From Fen-183 sp036504335 (GTDB lineage Bacteria; Acidobacteriota; Thermoanaerobaculia; UBA5066): DNA of 64,000 nucleotides. Below the pieces are notes generated by a model. The model was not told the DNA's origin, searched no databases, and worked only from the letters and a program-made list of their open reading frames with translations. Location: positions 1 through 64,000 of the forward strand of contig DASXVJ010000033.1 of the NCBI GenBank assembly GCA_036504335.1. Reading direction: 5' to 3'. Below are positions 1-8,002 of the stretch, piece after piece. The position numbers and the translations under genes were made by a program. Position 1 is the first letter of the stretch; every line of letters begins with the position of its first letter.

Positions 1-639
1 GCGCTGGCCCTCGCCGAGGCCACGGCGCGCCTGGCACCGCGCCGTCTGCGCGGCCGCGCGCGCGCGTTCGCCCCGATCGCCCTCGCCTCGGCCCTCGTCG
101 TCCTCCCGGGCGCGCCGTACCTCGCGCGCGCGGCCGCCTACGCGAGCGCCCCCGGCGACGACGTCCTCGAGCTTTTCGCCCGCCTCCGGGCGCTCGACCC
201 GCCGCCGGTCGATCCCGCCGCGCTGCCCCCGCCCGCGCCGGGCTCGATTCCCGGCGTGATGCCGCCGTGGTCGGCGGGCCACTTCGTGACGGCGCTCGCC
301 GGACGCCCGTCCGCCGCCGACCCGTTCGTCTACGGCTGGCGGCGCCAGTGCCGGCTCTTCACGGCGACCGACGATGCCGAAGCGCTCGCGATCCTCCGCG
401 GCGCGAAGTGCCGCTACCTCGTCACGGCCGACGTGTCGCGCCTTCTGCCGTCCTACGCCGCCGCGGCGGGGCGCGCTCCCGGAGCGACGACGTCGATGTT
501 CGGGCGGCGCGTGCACGAGTCCCCGGTCGAGCGGCCCGTCCCGTTCCTCGTCCGGATTCTCGACTCGCGAACGGGCTCCCTCCGGCCGGACGGCAGTTTC
601 CAGCCGCGCTTCCGGGTTTTCCGCGTCGACTCCCCCTAG
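1..639 (+). CDS. STT3-like oligosaccharyltransferase or related membrane glycosyltransferase, C-terminal part
   Basis: The gene is cut by the left edge; 212 residues of its C-terminal end are visible. It opens with Ala/Leu-rich sequence that reads as the last membrane helix. A periplasmic-type region follows with PWSAGHFVTALAGRP (residues 90-104) and a segment pairing a 'status' stretch with RYLV near residue 140. This resembles the WDxGH and 'seed-and-see' segments after the membrane domain of STT3/AglB/PglB proteins, which move lipid-linked glycans to protein. The family call is inferred from this tail only; another PMT-type GT-C enzyme is possible. A GT2 and a YfhO-like protein follow directly, as in glycan-transfer cassettes. 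Confidence 0.5.
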   Translation, partial: ALALAEATARLAPRRLRGRARAFAPIALASALVVLPGAPYLARAAAYASAPGDDVLELFARLRALDPPPVDPAALPPPAPGSIPGVMPPWSAGHFVTALAGRPSAADPFVYGWRRQCRLFTATDDAEALAILRGAKCRYLVTADVSRLLPSYAAAAGRAPGATTSMFGRRVHESPVERPVPFLVRILDSRTGSLRPDGSFQPRFRVFRVDSP

Positions 640-642
640 AAT
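637..642 (+). promoter_or_regulatory. TAGAAT -10-like box 6 nt before the GT2 start
   Basis: TAGAAT ends 6 nt before the GTG at 649 and overlaps the previous stop codon. No Shine-Dalgarno sequence lies between them. This fits a leaderless mRNA; no convincing -35 is seen. Confidence 0.3.
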
Positions 643-648
643 CCTCCC

Positions 649-1392
649 GTGCCCGTCTTCGGCAAGCGCGTCGCGGTCGTGATGCCCGCCTACAACGCGG
701 AAAAGACGCTGCACGCGGCCTTCCACGAGATCCCGAAGGAGTGGATCGACGACGTCATCCTCGTGGACGACGGATCGAAGGACCGCACCGTCGAAGTGGC
801 GCGCTCGATCCCCGGCGTCCACGTCGTCGTCCACGACCGGAACAAGGGTTACGGCGGAAACCAGAAGACCTGCTACGCCACGGCGCTCGCGCGCGGGGCC
901 GACATCTGCGTGATGGTCCACCCCGACCACCAGTACGACGCGTCCGTCCTGCCCGAGCTCGTGCGCCCGATCGCCGAGGGGCTCGAGGATGCGATGTTCG
1001 GAAGCCGGATGCTGGGCGGGCGGCCGCTCGAGGGCGGCATGCCGAAGTGGAAGTACCTCGCGAACATCTTCCTGACGGCGGTCGAGAACGCGACGTTCTA
1101 CCTCTATCTGACGGAGTACCACTCCGGGCTACGCGCCTACTCCCGAAAGTACCTCGAAACCGTGAACCTCTCCGCGTTCTCCGACGACTTCGTGTTCGAC
1201 ACGGAGATCATCGCCGCGGGAATCTGGAAGGGCATGCGCATTCGCGAGGTCCCGATCGTGACGCGCTACTTCGACGACGCCTCCCAGATCAGTTTCCGGC
1301 GCTCGTGCATCTACGGGATGTCGATCCTCTGGGTCATGGCGCGGTACAAGATGAACAAGTGGGGCTGGCGGAAAGACCCCCTCTTCACGTGA
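649..1392 (+). CDS. Glycosyltransferase family 2, dolichyl-phosphate mannose synthase-like
   Basis: A 247-residue GT-A glycosyltransferase that should load a sugar from a nucleotide donor onto a polyprenyl phosphate or a nascent glycan on the cytoplasmic side. It has the N-terminal nucleotide-binding strand (VAVVMPAYNAEKTL), the VDDGSKDRT motif near residue 40 and the metal-binding region HPDHQYD near residue 90. There is no C-terminal membrane helix, so it is a soluble or peripheral member. GTG at 649 is the only start near the N-terminal strand. It overlaps the next gene by 4 nt, so the two are probably translated together. The sugar and acceptor are unknown. Confidence 0.85.
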   Translation: MPVFGKRVAVVMPAYNAEKTLHAAFHEIPKEWIDDVILVDDGSKDRTVEVARSIPGVHVVVHDRNKGYGGNQKTCYATALARGADICVMVHPDHQYDASVLPELVRPIAEGLEDAMFGSRMLGGRPLEGGMPKWKYLANIFLTAVENATFYLYLTEYHSGLRAYSRKYLETVNLSAFSDDFVFDTEIIAAGIWKGMRIREVPIVTRYFDDASQISFRRSCIYGMSILWVMARYKMNKWGWRKDPLFT

Positions 1393-3671
1393 GCGCGCGG
1401 CGCTTCGCGCCGGGGCCCGCGCTCGCGGCGGCGCTCCTTCTCGCGGCCGCCGCGCTTCTGACGCACCGCGACCTCCTCACGGGCGCGTCGACGCCCGCGT
1501 ACCGCGACATCGGCACGACGCAGCGTCCTGCCCGGGCGCTCGCGGCCACGCTCGGCCCCGCGAAGCTCAACCCGGCGGCGTCCTTCGGGCAGGCGTACCG
1601 CGGGAATCCGAACCTCGTCCTCGCGTACCCGTTCCCGGCCGCGCCCCGGTGGCTCGGCGTCCAGCTCCTCCTCCACCTCGCCCTCGGGCTCCTCGGCGCG
1701 TTCCTGTTCCTGCGCGCGGAAGGACGCTCGCGGGAGGCCGCGCTCGTCGGAGCCCTCGCCTGGGGCCTTTCGGGCTTCGTCCTCTCGTCGGCCGCGTTCC
1801 TGAACGCCTCGACGACGCTCGCGTGGGCGCCGTGGCTCCTCTTGGCCGTCGCGCGCGCCCGGGCCGCCGAAACCTCCCGCGCCACGGCGCGCGCCGCTCT
1901 CGTCGTCGTCGCTGCGGCCTCCCTCCTCGTTCTCGGCGGCGAGCCCGCCCTCGCGGCGCTCGCGCTTCTCCTCGCTCTCGCGTACGCCCTGCGCGGACCG
2001 GGACCGGCGCGGCTGCGCGGCGCGGGCGCGCTTCTCGGCGGCGGCTTCCTCGCGGCCCTCCTCGTCTCGCCGTGGCTCCTCGAGGTCTGGAAGGCGTCCG
2101 TCTTCGCGTCGCGGCGCGTCCGCGGCTTCTCGTGGTCGGAGTTTGCGGCGGTCGGGTTCCACCCGCTGCGCCTCCTCGAGACGCCGTTCCCCCAGCTCTT
2201 CGGCGATCCCTCGCGCGTCGTTTCCGGCGGCTTCTGGGGCTTCGCCATCACGCAGGGAAACCCGCCGTACCACGCGTCGCTCTCCTTCGGCGTCGTCCCG
2301 CTCGCGCTCGCGCTCGTCTTCGTCCTCTCCGCGCGCCGCTCCGAGGCGCGCTTCTGGATCGGGATCGCGGCCGTGGCGCTCCTCGCCTCGTTCACCCCGT
2401 GGCTGCCCGGGGCCCGCGCGGCCTACGAGGCGCTGCCGGCTTTCCACGTCCTGCGCTACCCGGTGAAGGCGCTCCTGCCGTTCACGATGGCGCTCGCCGC
2501 CCTCGCCGCGCTCGGGGTCGACCGCCTCCTCGTCGAGGAGGCGGTGCCGCGCTTCCGGCGGCGCGCCTCCCGGACGCTCCTCGGGCTCGCGGTGCTCTTC
2601 GGCCTCCTCGCGATCGTCGCGCGCCTTTCGCCGCGGGCGGTCTTCGCCGTCCTCGTGCGGCTCTGGGACCCCGCGTGGGCGTCGCCGCCCGGCGTCGTCC
2701 TCGCTCCCGTCCTCCAGCGGATTCCCTCCGAGGCGGCGCTCGCCGGCGCCGGTCTCGCCGTTCTCGGGATTCTCCTCGCGCGCGGGGCGCGCGACGCGCG
2801 CGGTCAGGCCCTGCTCGTCGCGGCGGCGGCGGTCTCGCTGCTGGCGTACACGCCCGCCGCGATTCCCCGCGTCCCGTCGTCGGTCTTCACGGAGCCGTCG
2901 CCGCTCGTCGCCCGCGCGGCCGCGCTCGGGGGCCGCGTCTTCGAGCGCGCCGGGAAGGACTTCGACGCCGTCCGGCGCGGAGCGGCGGGGCGCGTCGAGA
3001 CGGGCGGCATCCTCGACCTCGCGCTCGCGCAGGCGCGTCAGGGCTGGGCGCTGTCGGGCGCGCCGCACGGTTTGCTCTACGCGTGGGATCCGGACCCCGA
3101 CGGCAGCTACACGATCCTGAACCGCTACGCATCCGACGTCGTGAAGCGGGCGCCGTGGGGCCGGCGCCTGAAGTGGCTGCGCGCCGCCGGCGTCCGCGCC
3201 GTGATCGCGGCGGACGTCCCGGCGGAAACGCCCGGCCTCTCGCCGGTCTACGTGGAAGGCTCCGCGGGCGTCCCCGTCACGCTGTGGCGCATGACGGATC
3301 CGCTGCCGGGACTCCGGCGCGCGGGGCGGGTCGTCGTCGCGGACTCCATCAACGCGACCGTCGCCGCGTTCGAGGACGCTCTCTTCGACCCGGCGACGGA
3401 CGTCGTCGTACACGCGAAGGACGCCTCCGTCGCGTCGTCCGTCCGCGACGGCGCCGCGGAGGCGCGGCTCGCCGAAGACGGGGCGGACCGGCTCGTCGTC
3501 GAGACGTCGGGCGAGAGGGCCGGGATCCTGCGCGTCGACCGCAGCTTCACGCCGCGCGCCACGGCGACCGTGGACGGAAAGCCCGCGACGGTCTACGCCG
3601 CCGACCTGAACCTGATCGGGATCCCCGTTCCCGCCGGGCGCTCGCGCGTCGTCGTCGACCTCGCCCCCTGA
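1389..3671 (+). CDS. YfhO-like large multi-spanning membrane protein
   Basis: A 760-residue integral membrane protein with about a dozen Ala/Leu/Val-rich helices over residues 10-480 and a soluble beta-rich C-terminal part of about 200 residues. The layout matches the bacterial YfhO/GT-C-like family, implicated in glycosylation of lipoteichoic acid or other surface polymers in Firmicutes. The C-terminal region (residues ~610-760) ends in a short Ig-like stretch typical of the family. GTG at 1389 overlaps the upstream TGA (GTGA), so it sits in an operon with the GT2. The donor is probably the polyprenyl-phosphate sugar made by that GT2, which is inference. Confidence 0.65.
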   Translation: MSARRFAPGPALAAALLLAAAALLTHRDLLTGASTPAYRDIGTTQRPARALAATLGPAKLNPAASFGQAYRGNPNLVLAYPFPAAPRWLGVQLLLHLALGLLGAFLFLRAEGRSREAALVGALAWGLSGFVLSSAAFLNASTTLAWAPWLLLAVARARAAETSRATARAALVVVAAASLLVLGGEPALAALALLLALAYALRGPGPARLRGAGALLGGGFLAALLVSPWLLEVWKASVFASRRVRGFSWSEFAAVGFHPLRLLETPFPQLFGDPSRVVSGGFWGFAITQGNPPYHASLSFGVVPLALALVFVLSARRSEARFWIGIAAVALLASFTPWLPGARAAYEALPAFHVLRYPVKALLPFTMALAALAALGVDRLLVEEAVPRFRRRASRTLLGLAVLFGLLAIVARLSPRAVFAVLVRLWDPAWASPPGVVLAPVLQRIPSEAALAGAGLAVLGILLARGARDARGQALLVAAAAVSLLAYTPAAIPRVPSSVFTEPSPLVARAAALGGRVFERAGKDFDAVRRGAAGRVETGGILDLALAQARQGWALSGAPHGLLYAWDPDPDGSYTILNRYASDVVKRAPWGRRLKWLRAAGVRAVIAADVPAETPGLSPVYVEGSAGVPVTLWRMTDPLPGLRRAGRVVVADSINATVAAFEDALFDPATDVVVHAKDASVASSVRDGAAEARLAEDGADRLVVETSGERAGILRVDRSFTPRATATVDGKPATVYAADLNLIGIPVPAGRSRVVVDLAP

Positions 3672-3692
3672 GCGGCGGCCGGCCGCGCGGCC

Positions 3693-4151
3693 TCACCAGC
3701 GGTGATATGCCGGGTGGCCTTCCTTCACCGCGACGAAGGTGCCGCGGCACGTCGCCGTGACCTTGCCTCCCGCCTCGATCGTCGCCTCGACGAGGGCGCG
3801 GTCCGCGGTCGACTCGACGACGTGCGCCCTCAGGTGGAGGGGCTCGGCGATCGGCGTCGGGCGCTTGAGCACGACGTGGAAGTCCGCGGTGACCGTCGAG
3901 GGCAGGACTTCGTCCCCGGCCTTCTGCATGAGGTGCCAGGCGGCCGTCCAGTTGCTGTGGCAGTCGAGGAGCGCGCCGAGGATCCCTCCGTTCACGACCC
4001 CCTCGAACGCGAGGTGGTGCGGCTCGGCCTTCCACGTCGCGACGACCTCGTCCCCTTCGACGAAGCTCCGGACGTGCAGTCCCTTCTCGTTCGACGGGCC
4101 GCAGCCAAAGCAGACGGTGTTCGGACCGTACGTCTCCTGGAGGCTTTTCAT
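3693..4151 (-). CDS. PaaI-family hotdog thioesterase
   Basis: A 152-residue single hotdog-fold protein. The segment HHLAFEGVVNGGILGALLDC (residues ~50-70) is the helix-containing substrate-binding motif of PaaI/YbgC-type acyl-CoA thioesterases. A CFGCG motif near residue 14 is common in the 'FGCGP..P.GL' subfamily. ATG at 4151 overlaps the stop of the deacetylase gene by 4 nt, which decides the start over a longer upstream reading. It is the last gene of the seven-gene arn-type operon; whether it acts on a lipid-linked acyl group or is a passenger is unknown. Confidence 0.8.
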   Translation of the reverse strand: MKSLQETYGPNTVCFGCGPSNEKGLHVRSFVEGDEVVATWKAEPHHLAFEGVVNGGILGALLDCHSNWTAAWHLMQKAGDEVLPSTVTADFHVVLKRPTPIAEPLHLRAHVVESTADRALVEATIEAGGKVTATCRGTFVAVKEGHPAYHRW

Positions 4152-5095
4152 GCGGGGGATGATGCCTGAGTCGCAACCGGCGTCGCGCGCCCTGGAAGCG
4201 TCGTCCACGAGAGTGCCCTTGCCGGTAGCGTCCCCGCTGAGAGCAGCGGTCTGCAAATTTCTTCGAAGGTAAGAAAGCGGACGCCGTCGCTTTTCCACGA
4301 GGAAACCAGCGAGGCGAACGGCGCGGCGAAGGAAGTCGCGCCCTCGATCTCGGTATGGATCGAGTGGACATGCAAAGCGCCGCCGGCCCCCGCCACCTCT
4401 TCCCCCATTTTCATTCTAAGAACGTTGCAGGCCCTTTCCGCCTGCGTCCCGTCCCCAGGCAAAGGGAGAGCCAGCAGTTCGTCCAGCGTGGGCAGAGTCG
4501 AAGGAATTTCCAGCACGCGGCTCGGCGTTCCGTCCGCCCGCAGCGCGAAGAACGGGCCTCCGCCGCGCGTGTCCGACGTCGCGAGAATGCCGTGCGCCTC
4601 CTGCACCTCCACCGACAGCGGCGTCGCCGTCCAGCCCGGCGCCGCCTGAAACGCCGCGGGCGCGCCGAAGATCTCGAGAAAGCGCGCGTGCTCCTTCGCG
4701 ACGACGGCTTCGATCTCCTCGCGCGCCATCTTCGGAAGATGGTCGTGCCAGTCGATGTGGTCCCACGCGTGGATGCCGACGGTGTGGCCCGCCTTCGCGG
4801 CTTCGCGCATCCGCGCGACCGTCTCCTTCCTCCCGCCGATGTCCGGCGCGGGAAGGAGCGTCCCGTAGAGCATCGTCTTCAGGCCGTACGACGCCGCCGG
4901 GCTCGCCGAGAGGACCTTCTTCACGAACCCCTTGCGGAAGACGCGCTTGATGGCCTTGCCGCTCGTGTCGGGCCCGAGCGAGAAGAAGAACGTCGCCTTC
5001 ACGCCCTCCTTCGCGAAGAGGTCGAGGAGGCGCGGCACGCCCTCGAGCGTACCGCGGTAGGTGTCGACGTCGACCTTGAGGGCGAGCCGGCTCAC
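4148..5095 (-). CDS. arnD: ArnD-like polysaccharide deacetylase (formamido-arabinose-phosphoundecaprenol deformylase)
   Basis: A 315-residue member of the NodB/polysaccharide deacetylase family. In the Ara4N pathway ArnD removes the formyl group from undecaprenyl-phosphate 4-deoxy-4-formamido-L-arabinose. The metal-binding Asp lies in LALKVDVDTYRGT at the N-terminus, the family His pair in HTVGIHAWDHIDWHDH (residues ~100-115), and the late HxEIEG-type motif (HTEIEG) near residue 245. The N-terminus, 'FAKEGVKATFFFSLGPD', is ArnD-like. GTG at 5095 overlaps the upstream TGA. Neighbouring ArnA halves and ArnC support the assignment. The last ~25 residues, after the canonical end, are unlike known ArnD. 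Confidence 0.85.
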   Translation of the reverse strand: MSRLALKVDVDTYRGTLEGVPRLLDLFAKEGVKATFFFSLGPDTSGKAIKRVFRKGFVKKVLSASPAASYGLKTMLYGTLLPAPDIGGRKETVARMREAAKAGHTVGIHAWDHIDWHDHLPKMAREEIEAVVAKEHARFLEIFGAPAAFQAAPGWTATPLSVEVQEAHGILATSDTRGGGPFFALRADGTPSRVLEIPSTLPTLDELLALPLPGDGTQAERACNVLRMKMGEEVAGAGGALHVHSIHTEIEGATSFAAPFASLVSSWKSDGVRFLTFEEICRPLLSAGTLPARALSWTTLPGRATPVATQASSPA

Positions 5096-6123
5096 ACTTC
5101 CGGGGGCTTCCGGCCCTTGAGGTAGAAGTCGAGCGTCTTCGCGAGACCGGTCGGGAAGTCCGTCTTCGGCGTCCACCCGAGGAGCTTCTTCGCCTTCGCG
5201 ACGGACGGGACGCGCGTCGTGATGTCCTGGTAGCCCTCGCCGTAGTACTGCGTCGACGTGACCTTCACGATGCGCGTCTTCTTCGCGGCGGCTGCGAACT
5301 TCGGATACGTCGCCACCGCGTCGATCAGCGCGTGCGCGAGCTGCTCGATCGAGAGGTCGGCCCTGGGGTTTCCGAGGTTGAAGATCTGGCTGTCGGCCTT
5401 CCCCTTCGGGTTCTCGAGGATGGTCATCAGGCCGTCGATCCCGTCCTCGATGTACGTGAAGCAGCGCCGCTGGGCGCCGCCGTCCACGAGCTTGATCGGG
5501 ACGCCGTAGAGGATGTTGTGGAGAAACTGCGTCAGGACGCGGCTGGAGCCTTCCTTCGGAGCGTCCACGTTGTCGAGGTGCGGTCCGTACCAGTTGAACG
5601 GCCGGAAGAGCGTGTACTGGAGGCCCTGCGCCGTCCCCATCGCCGCGATGACGCGGTCGAGAAGCTGCTTGGAGGCCGAGTAGATCCAGCGCGGCTTGGC
5701 GATCGGCCCGTAGACGAGCGGCGAGCGGTCCTCGTCGAACTCCTTGTCCGGGCACATTCCGTAGACCTCGGACGTGGACGGGAAGACCACGCGCTTGCCG
5801 TACTTGCCCGCCATCTTGATGATCCGGAGGTTCTCCTCGAAGTCGAGCTCGAAGACGGAGAGCGGGTTCTTCACGTACGTCGCGGGCGTGGCGATCGCGA
5901 CGAGCGGCAGGACGACGTCGCACTTCTTGACGTGGTATTCGATCCACTCGCGGTTGATCGAGATGTCGCCCTCGAGGAAGCGGAAGCGCTTCTCGCCGAG
6001 AAATTCCTCGATCCGCTCGCTGCCGACGTCGAGGCCGAAGACCTCCCAGTCTGTCGTCGTGAGGATCCGCCGCGTGAGGGCGTTCCCGATGAATCCGTTC
6101 ACTCCCAGGATCAGGACTCTCAT
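5092..6123 (-). CDS. arnA: UDP-glucuronate C4-decarboxylating dehydrogenase (ArnA C-terminal half as a separate protein)
   Basis: A 343-residue extended SDR. It oxidatively decarboxylates UDP-glucuronate to UDP-4-keto-pentose, the first committed step of Ara4N synthesis. The NAD-binding motif GVNGFIGNAL starts at residue 7. The catalytic region has STSEVYG and later YSASKQ (Tyr-x-x-x-Lys). FNWYGP and RCFTYIEDGIDGL are hallmark ArnA segments. In E. coli this activity is fused to a formyltransferase in one protein; here it is a separate gene. ATG at 6123 overlaps the formyltransferase stop by 4 nt and GTGA joins it to arnD, so the two ArnA activities stay translationally coupled. Confidence 0.9.
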   Translation of the reverse strand: MRVLILGVNGFIGNALTRRILTTTDWEVFGLDVGSERIEEFLGEKRFRFLEGDISINREWIEYHVKKCDVVLPLVAIATPATYVKNPLSVFELDFEENLRIIKMAGKYGKRVVFPSTSEVYGMCPDKEFDEDRSPLVYGPIAKPRWIYSASKQLLDRVIAAMGTAQGLQYTLFRPFNWYGPHLDNVDAPKEGSSRVLTQFLHNILYGVPIKLVDGGAQRRCFTYIEDGIDGLMTILENPKGKADSQIFNLGNPRADLSIEQLAHALIDAVATYPKFAAAAKKTRIVKVTSTQYYGEGYQDITTRVPSVAKAKKLLGWTPKTDFPTGLAKTLDFYLKGRKPPEV

Positions 6124-7064
6124 GTGTCTTCCTTTACGCGCGGAAAGATGCCGGACGGGCGCACGAGCCAGTCGCGGAAGCCGGCGGCGTCGAGATCCTT
6201 CCCGCCTTCCGGACGCGCGGCGAGGATCTCGAGCGTCCGGTCGTCGCCCGCGTAGACGACGACGGAGCTCTCGGTCAGCTCGACCTTCCCCGGGAAGACG
6301 TCGTGCCCTGCGTACGGGGCGGGTCGCGTCTTCCAGATCGTGACGTTCTTCCCGAACACGTCCGTGAACGCGCCCGGCCACGGCTTCGTCACGGCGCGGA
6401 CGAGGTCGTGGATCTCCTTCGCGCTCTTCGTCCAGTCGATCTCGCCGTCCTCGGGCTTGCGCCCGCCGAAGTAGCTCCCTTTCGCGAGGTCGAGCGGCAC
6501 GTGCGGCGCCGTTCCGGCTTTGAGCCTGGGCAGCGCGCGCGCGAGCACCGAGACGGCCGCGTCGCCTACGCGGCGCGAAACGCCGAGGATGTCGTCGTCG
6601 GGCCCGATCTTCACGCGCTCGAAGTCCACGAGGTCGCCGGCGTCCGGCTTCCCCGTCATGTAATGGAGCGACGCGCCCGTCTCTGTCGCGCCCTTCAGGA
6701 TCGCCCAGTTCACGGGAGAACGGCCGCGGAACGCGGGAAGGACGGAGCCGTGCATGTTCAGGGCGCCCATCTTCGGCACCGAGAGGACGCGCTCCGGGAT
6801 CATCTTCTTGAAGTAGAACGAGAACAGGAAGTCCGGCTGCACGGCCCGGATCCGTTCCTCGTCGGCCGGGTCGTTCAGATCGGCCACGACGCGCGGCTCG
6901 AGGCCGTGCTTTCGCGCGAGGTCCGCCACGGAGCCGAACCAGCGCTCCTCGCCGGGCGTGTCGGCGTGCGTGAACACGAGGCGCACGCTTTCGCCCTTGT
7001 CGAAGAGCCACTCGAGACACTTGTAGCCGACGTCCGAGTACGCGCAGACGACGAGGCCGCCCAT
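6120..7064 (-). CDS. UDP-Ara4N formyltransferase (ArnA N-terminal half as a separate protein)
   Basis: A 314-residue methionyl-tRNA formyltransferase-like enzyme that should transfer formyl from 10-formyl-tetrahydrofolate to UDP-4-amino-4-deoxy-L-arabinose. It shows the ALNMHGSVLPAFRGRSP signature (residues ~100-115), the SFYFKKMIP segment of ArnA and the catalytic Asn/His pair within it, then a small C-terminal OB-like domain. The ATG at 7064 overlaps the upstream ArnC stop by one base (TGATG). Since the next gene is the decarboxylase half, substrate assignment to the Ara4N route rather than tRNA is well supported by context. Confidence 0.87.
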   Translation of the reverse strand: MGGLVVCAYSDVGYKCLEWLFDKGESVRLVFTHADTPGEERWFGSVADLARKHGLEPRVVADLNDPADEERIRAVQPDFLFSFYFKKMIPERVLSVPKMGALNMHGSVLPAFRGRSPVNWAILKGATETGASLHYMTGKPDAGDLVDFERVKIGPDDDILGVSRRVGDAAVSVLARALPRLKAGTAPHVPLDLAKGSYFGGRKPEDGEIDWTKSAKEIHDLVRAVTKPWPGAFTDVFGKNVTIWKTRPAPYAGHDVFPGKVELTESSVVVYAGDDRTLEILAARPEGGKDLDAAGFRDWLVRPSGIFPRVKEDT

Positions 7065-8002
7065 CAGTTCGCCCCCCACACCTTCCGGATGAGGAAGCGC
7101 GGCCGGCCGCGCACCTGCTGGTAGATGCGGCCCACGTACTCGCCCACGATCCCGATCCCGGCCATCAGGACGCCCATGACGACGAAGGCGAGCGCGAACA
7201 GCGTGAACACGCCGTCCACCTCGGCGCCGACCACGAGCCGGCGGACGAGGAGGAAGACGCCGAACGCGACCCCCGAGACGGCCGTCACGAAGCCCAGCAG
7301 CCCGAAGACCTGCAGCGGGACGACGGAAAAGCCGGTCATGAGGTCGAAATTCAGGCGCACGAGCTTGTAGAGAGAATACTTCGACTCGCCCGCCGTGCGC
7401 TCGGCGTGGGCGACGGGGATCTCCACCGGCCGCCGCGCGTACTGCTGGGCGAGGGCCGGGATGAACGTCGCGGCCTCGTCCGAGGCCGACATGACGTCCA
7501 CGACGTCCCGGTGGTAGCCGCGGAGCATGCAGCCGTAGTCGCCCAGCTTCATCCCCGTGATGGCGGCCGTCGTCCTGTTGACGAGCCGGGACGCGACCTT
7601 GCGGAACAGGGCGTCCTGCCGGTTCTGGCGGACCGTCCCGACGACGTCGTGCCCCGCGTCCATGGCCGCGACGACCTTGGGGATTTCCTCGGGCGGGTTC
7701 TGGAGGTCCGCGTCGAGCGTGATGACGACCTCGCCGTCCGTCGCCGTGAACGCCGCGAGGATCGCCATGTGCTGACCCGCGTTGCGGACGAGCTCGACGA
7801 CCTTGACGGTCCCCGGGTTCGCGGCGGCGGCGGCCTTGAGAATCTCGAGCGAGCGGTCGCGCGAGCCGTCGTCCACGAAGACGACCTCGTACGGCCGGCC
7901 GAGACCCGCGAGGACCGGCAGGAGGCGCGGCAGGAGCAGCGGGAGGTTCGCCTCCTCGTTGTAGACGGGCACGACGACCGAAACCTTGCGCGGGACGCTC
8001 AT
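7064..8002 (-). CDS. arnC: ArnC-like undecaprenyl-phosphate formamido-arabinose transferase
   Basis: A 312-residue inner-membrane GT2. It transfers formamido-arabinose from UDP to undecaprenyl phosphate on the cytoplasmic face. Motifs are VSVVVPVYNEEANL at the N-terminus, VDDGSRDRS near residue 45, TLDADLQNPPEEI (DxD) near residue 97 and AGESKYSLYKL near residue 200, all typical of ArnC/GtrB enzymes. Two C-terminal membrane helices (about 230-290) precede a basic tail. ATG at 8002 overlaps the upstream phosphodiesterase stop by 4 nt. Without the neighbours it could equally be called a GtrB-type polyprenyl glycosyltransferase. Confidence 0.85.
   Translation of the reverse strand: MSVPRKVSVVVPVYNEEANLPLLLPRLLPVLAGLGRPYEVVFVDDGSRDRSLEILKAAAAANPGTVKVVELVRNAGQHMAILAAFTATDGEVVITLDADLQNPPEEIPKVVAAMDAGHDVVGTVRQNRQDALFRKVASRLVNRTTAAITGMKLGDYGCMLRGYHRDVVDVMSASDEAATFIPALAQQYARRPVEIPVAHAERTAGESKYSLYKLVRLNFDLMTGFSVVPLQVFGLLGFVTAVSGVAFGVFLLVRRLVVGAEVDGVFTLFALAFVVMGVLMAGIGIVGEYVGRIYQQVRGRPRFLIRKVWGAN

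Noticed and set aside
1311..3413. Long minus-strand open frame opposite the YfhO-like gene
   Set aside because: It is Arg/Glu-rich without motifs or membrane pattern, a by-product of high-GC codon use on the other strand. The plus strand is plainly membrane-coding.
4256..4430. Pair of TTCTTAGAA and TTCTTCGAAGG-like arms in the arnD 3' part, 165 bp apart
   Set aside because: The encoded residues (GGALHVHSIHTEIEG, RFLTFEEI) fit ordinary ArnD, the spacing differs from 96 bp and the inner sequence does not match the element, so it is probably coincidence.
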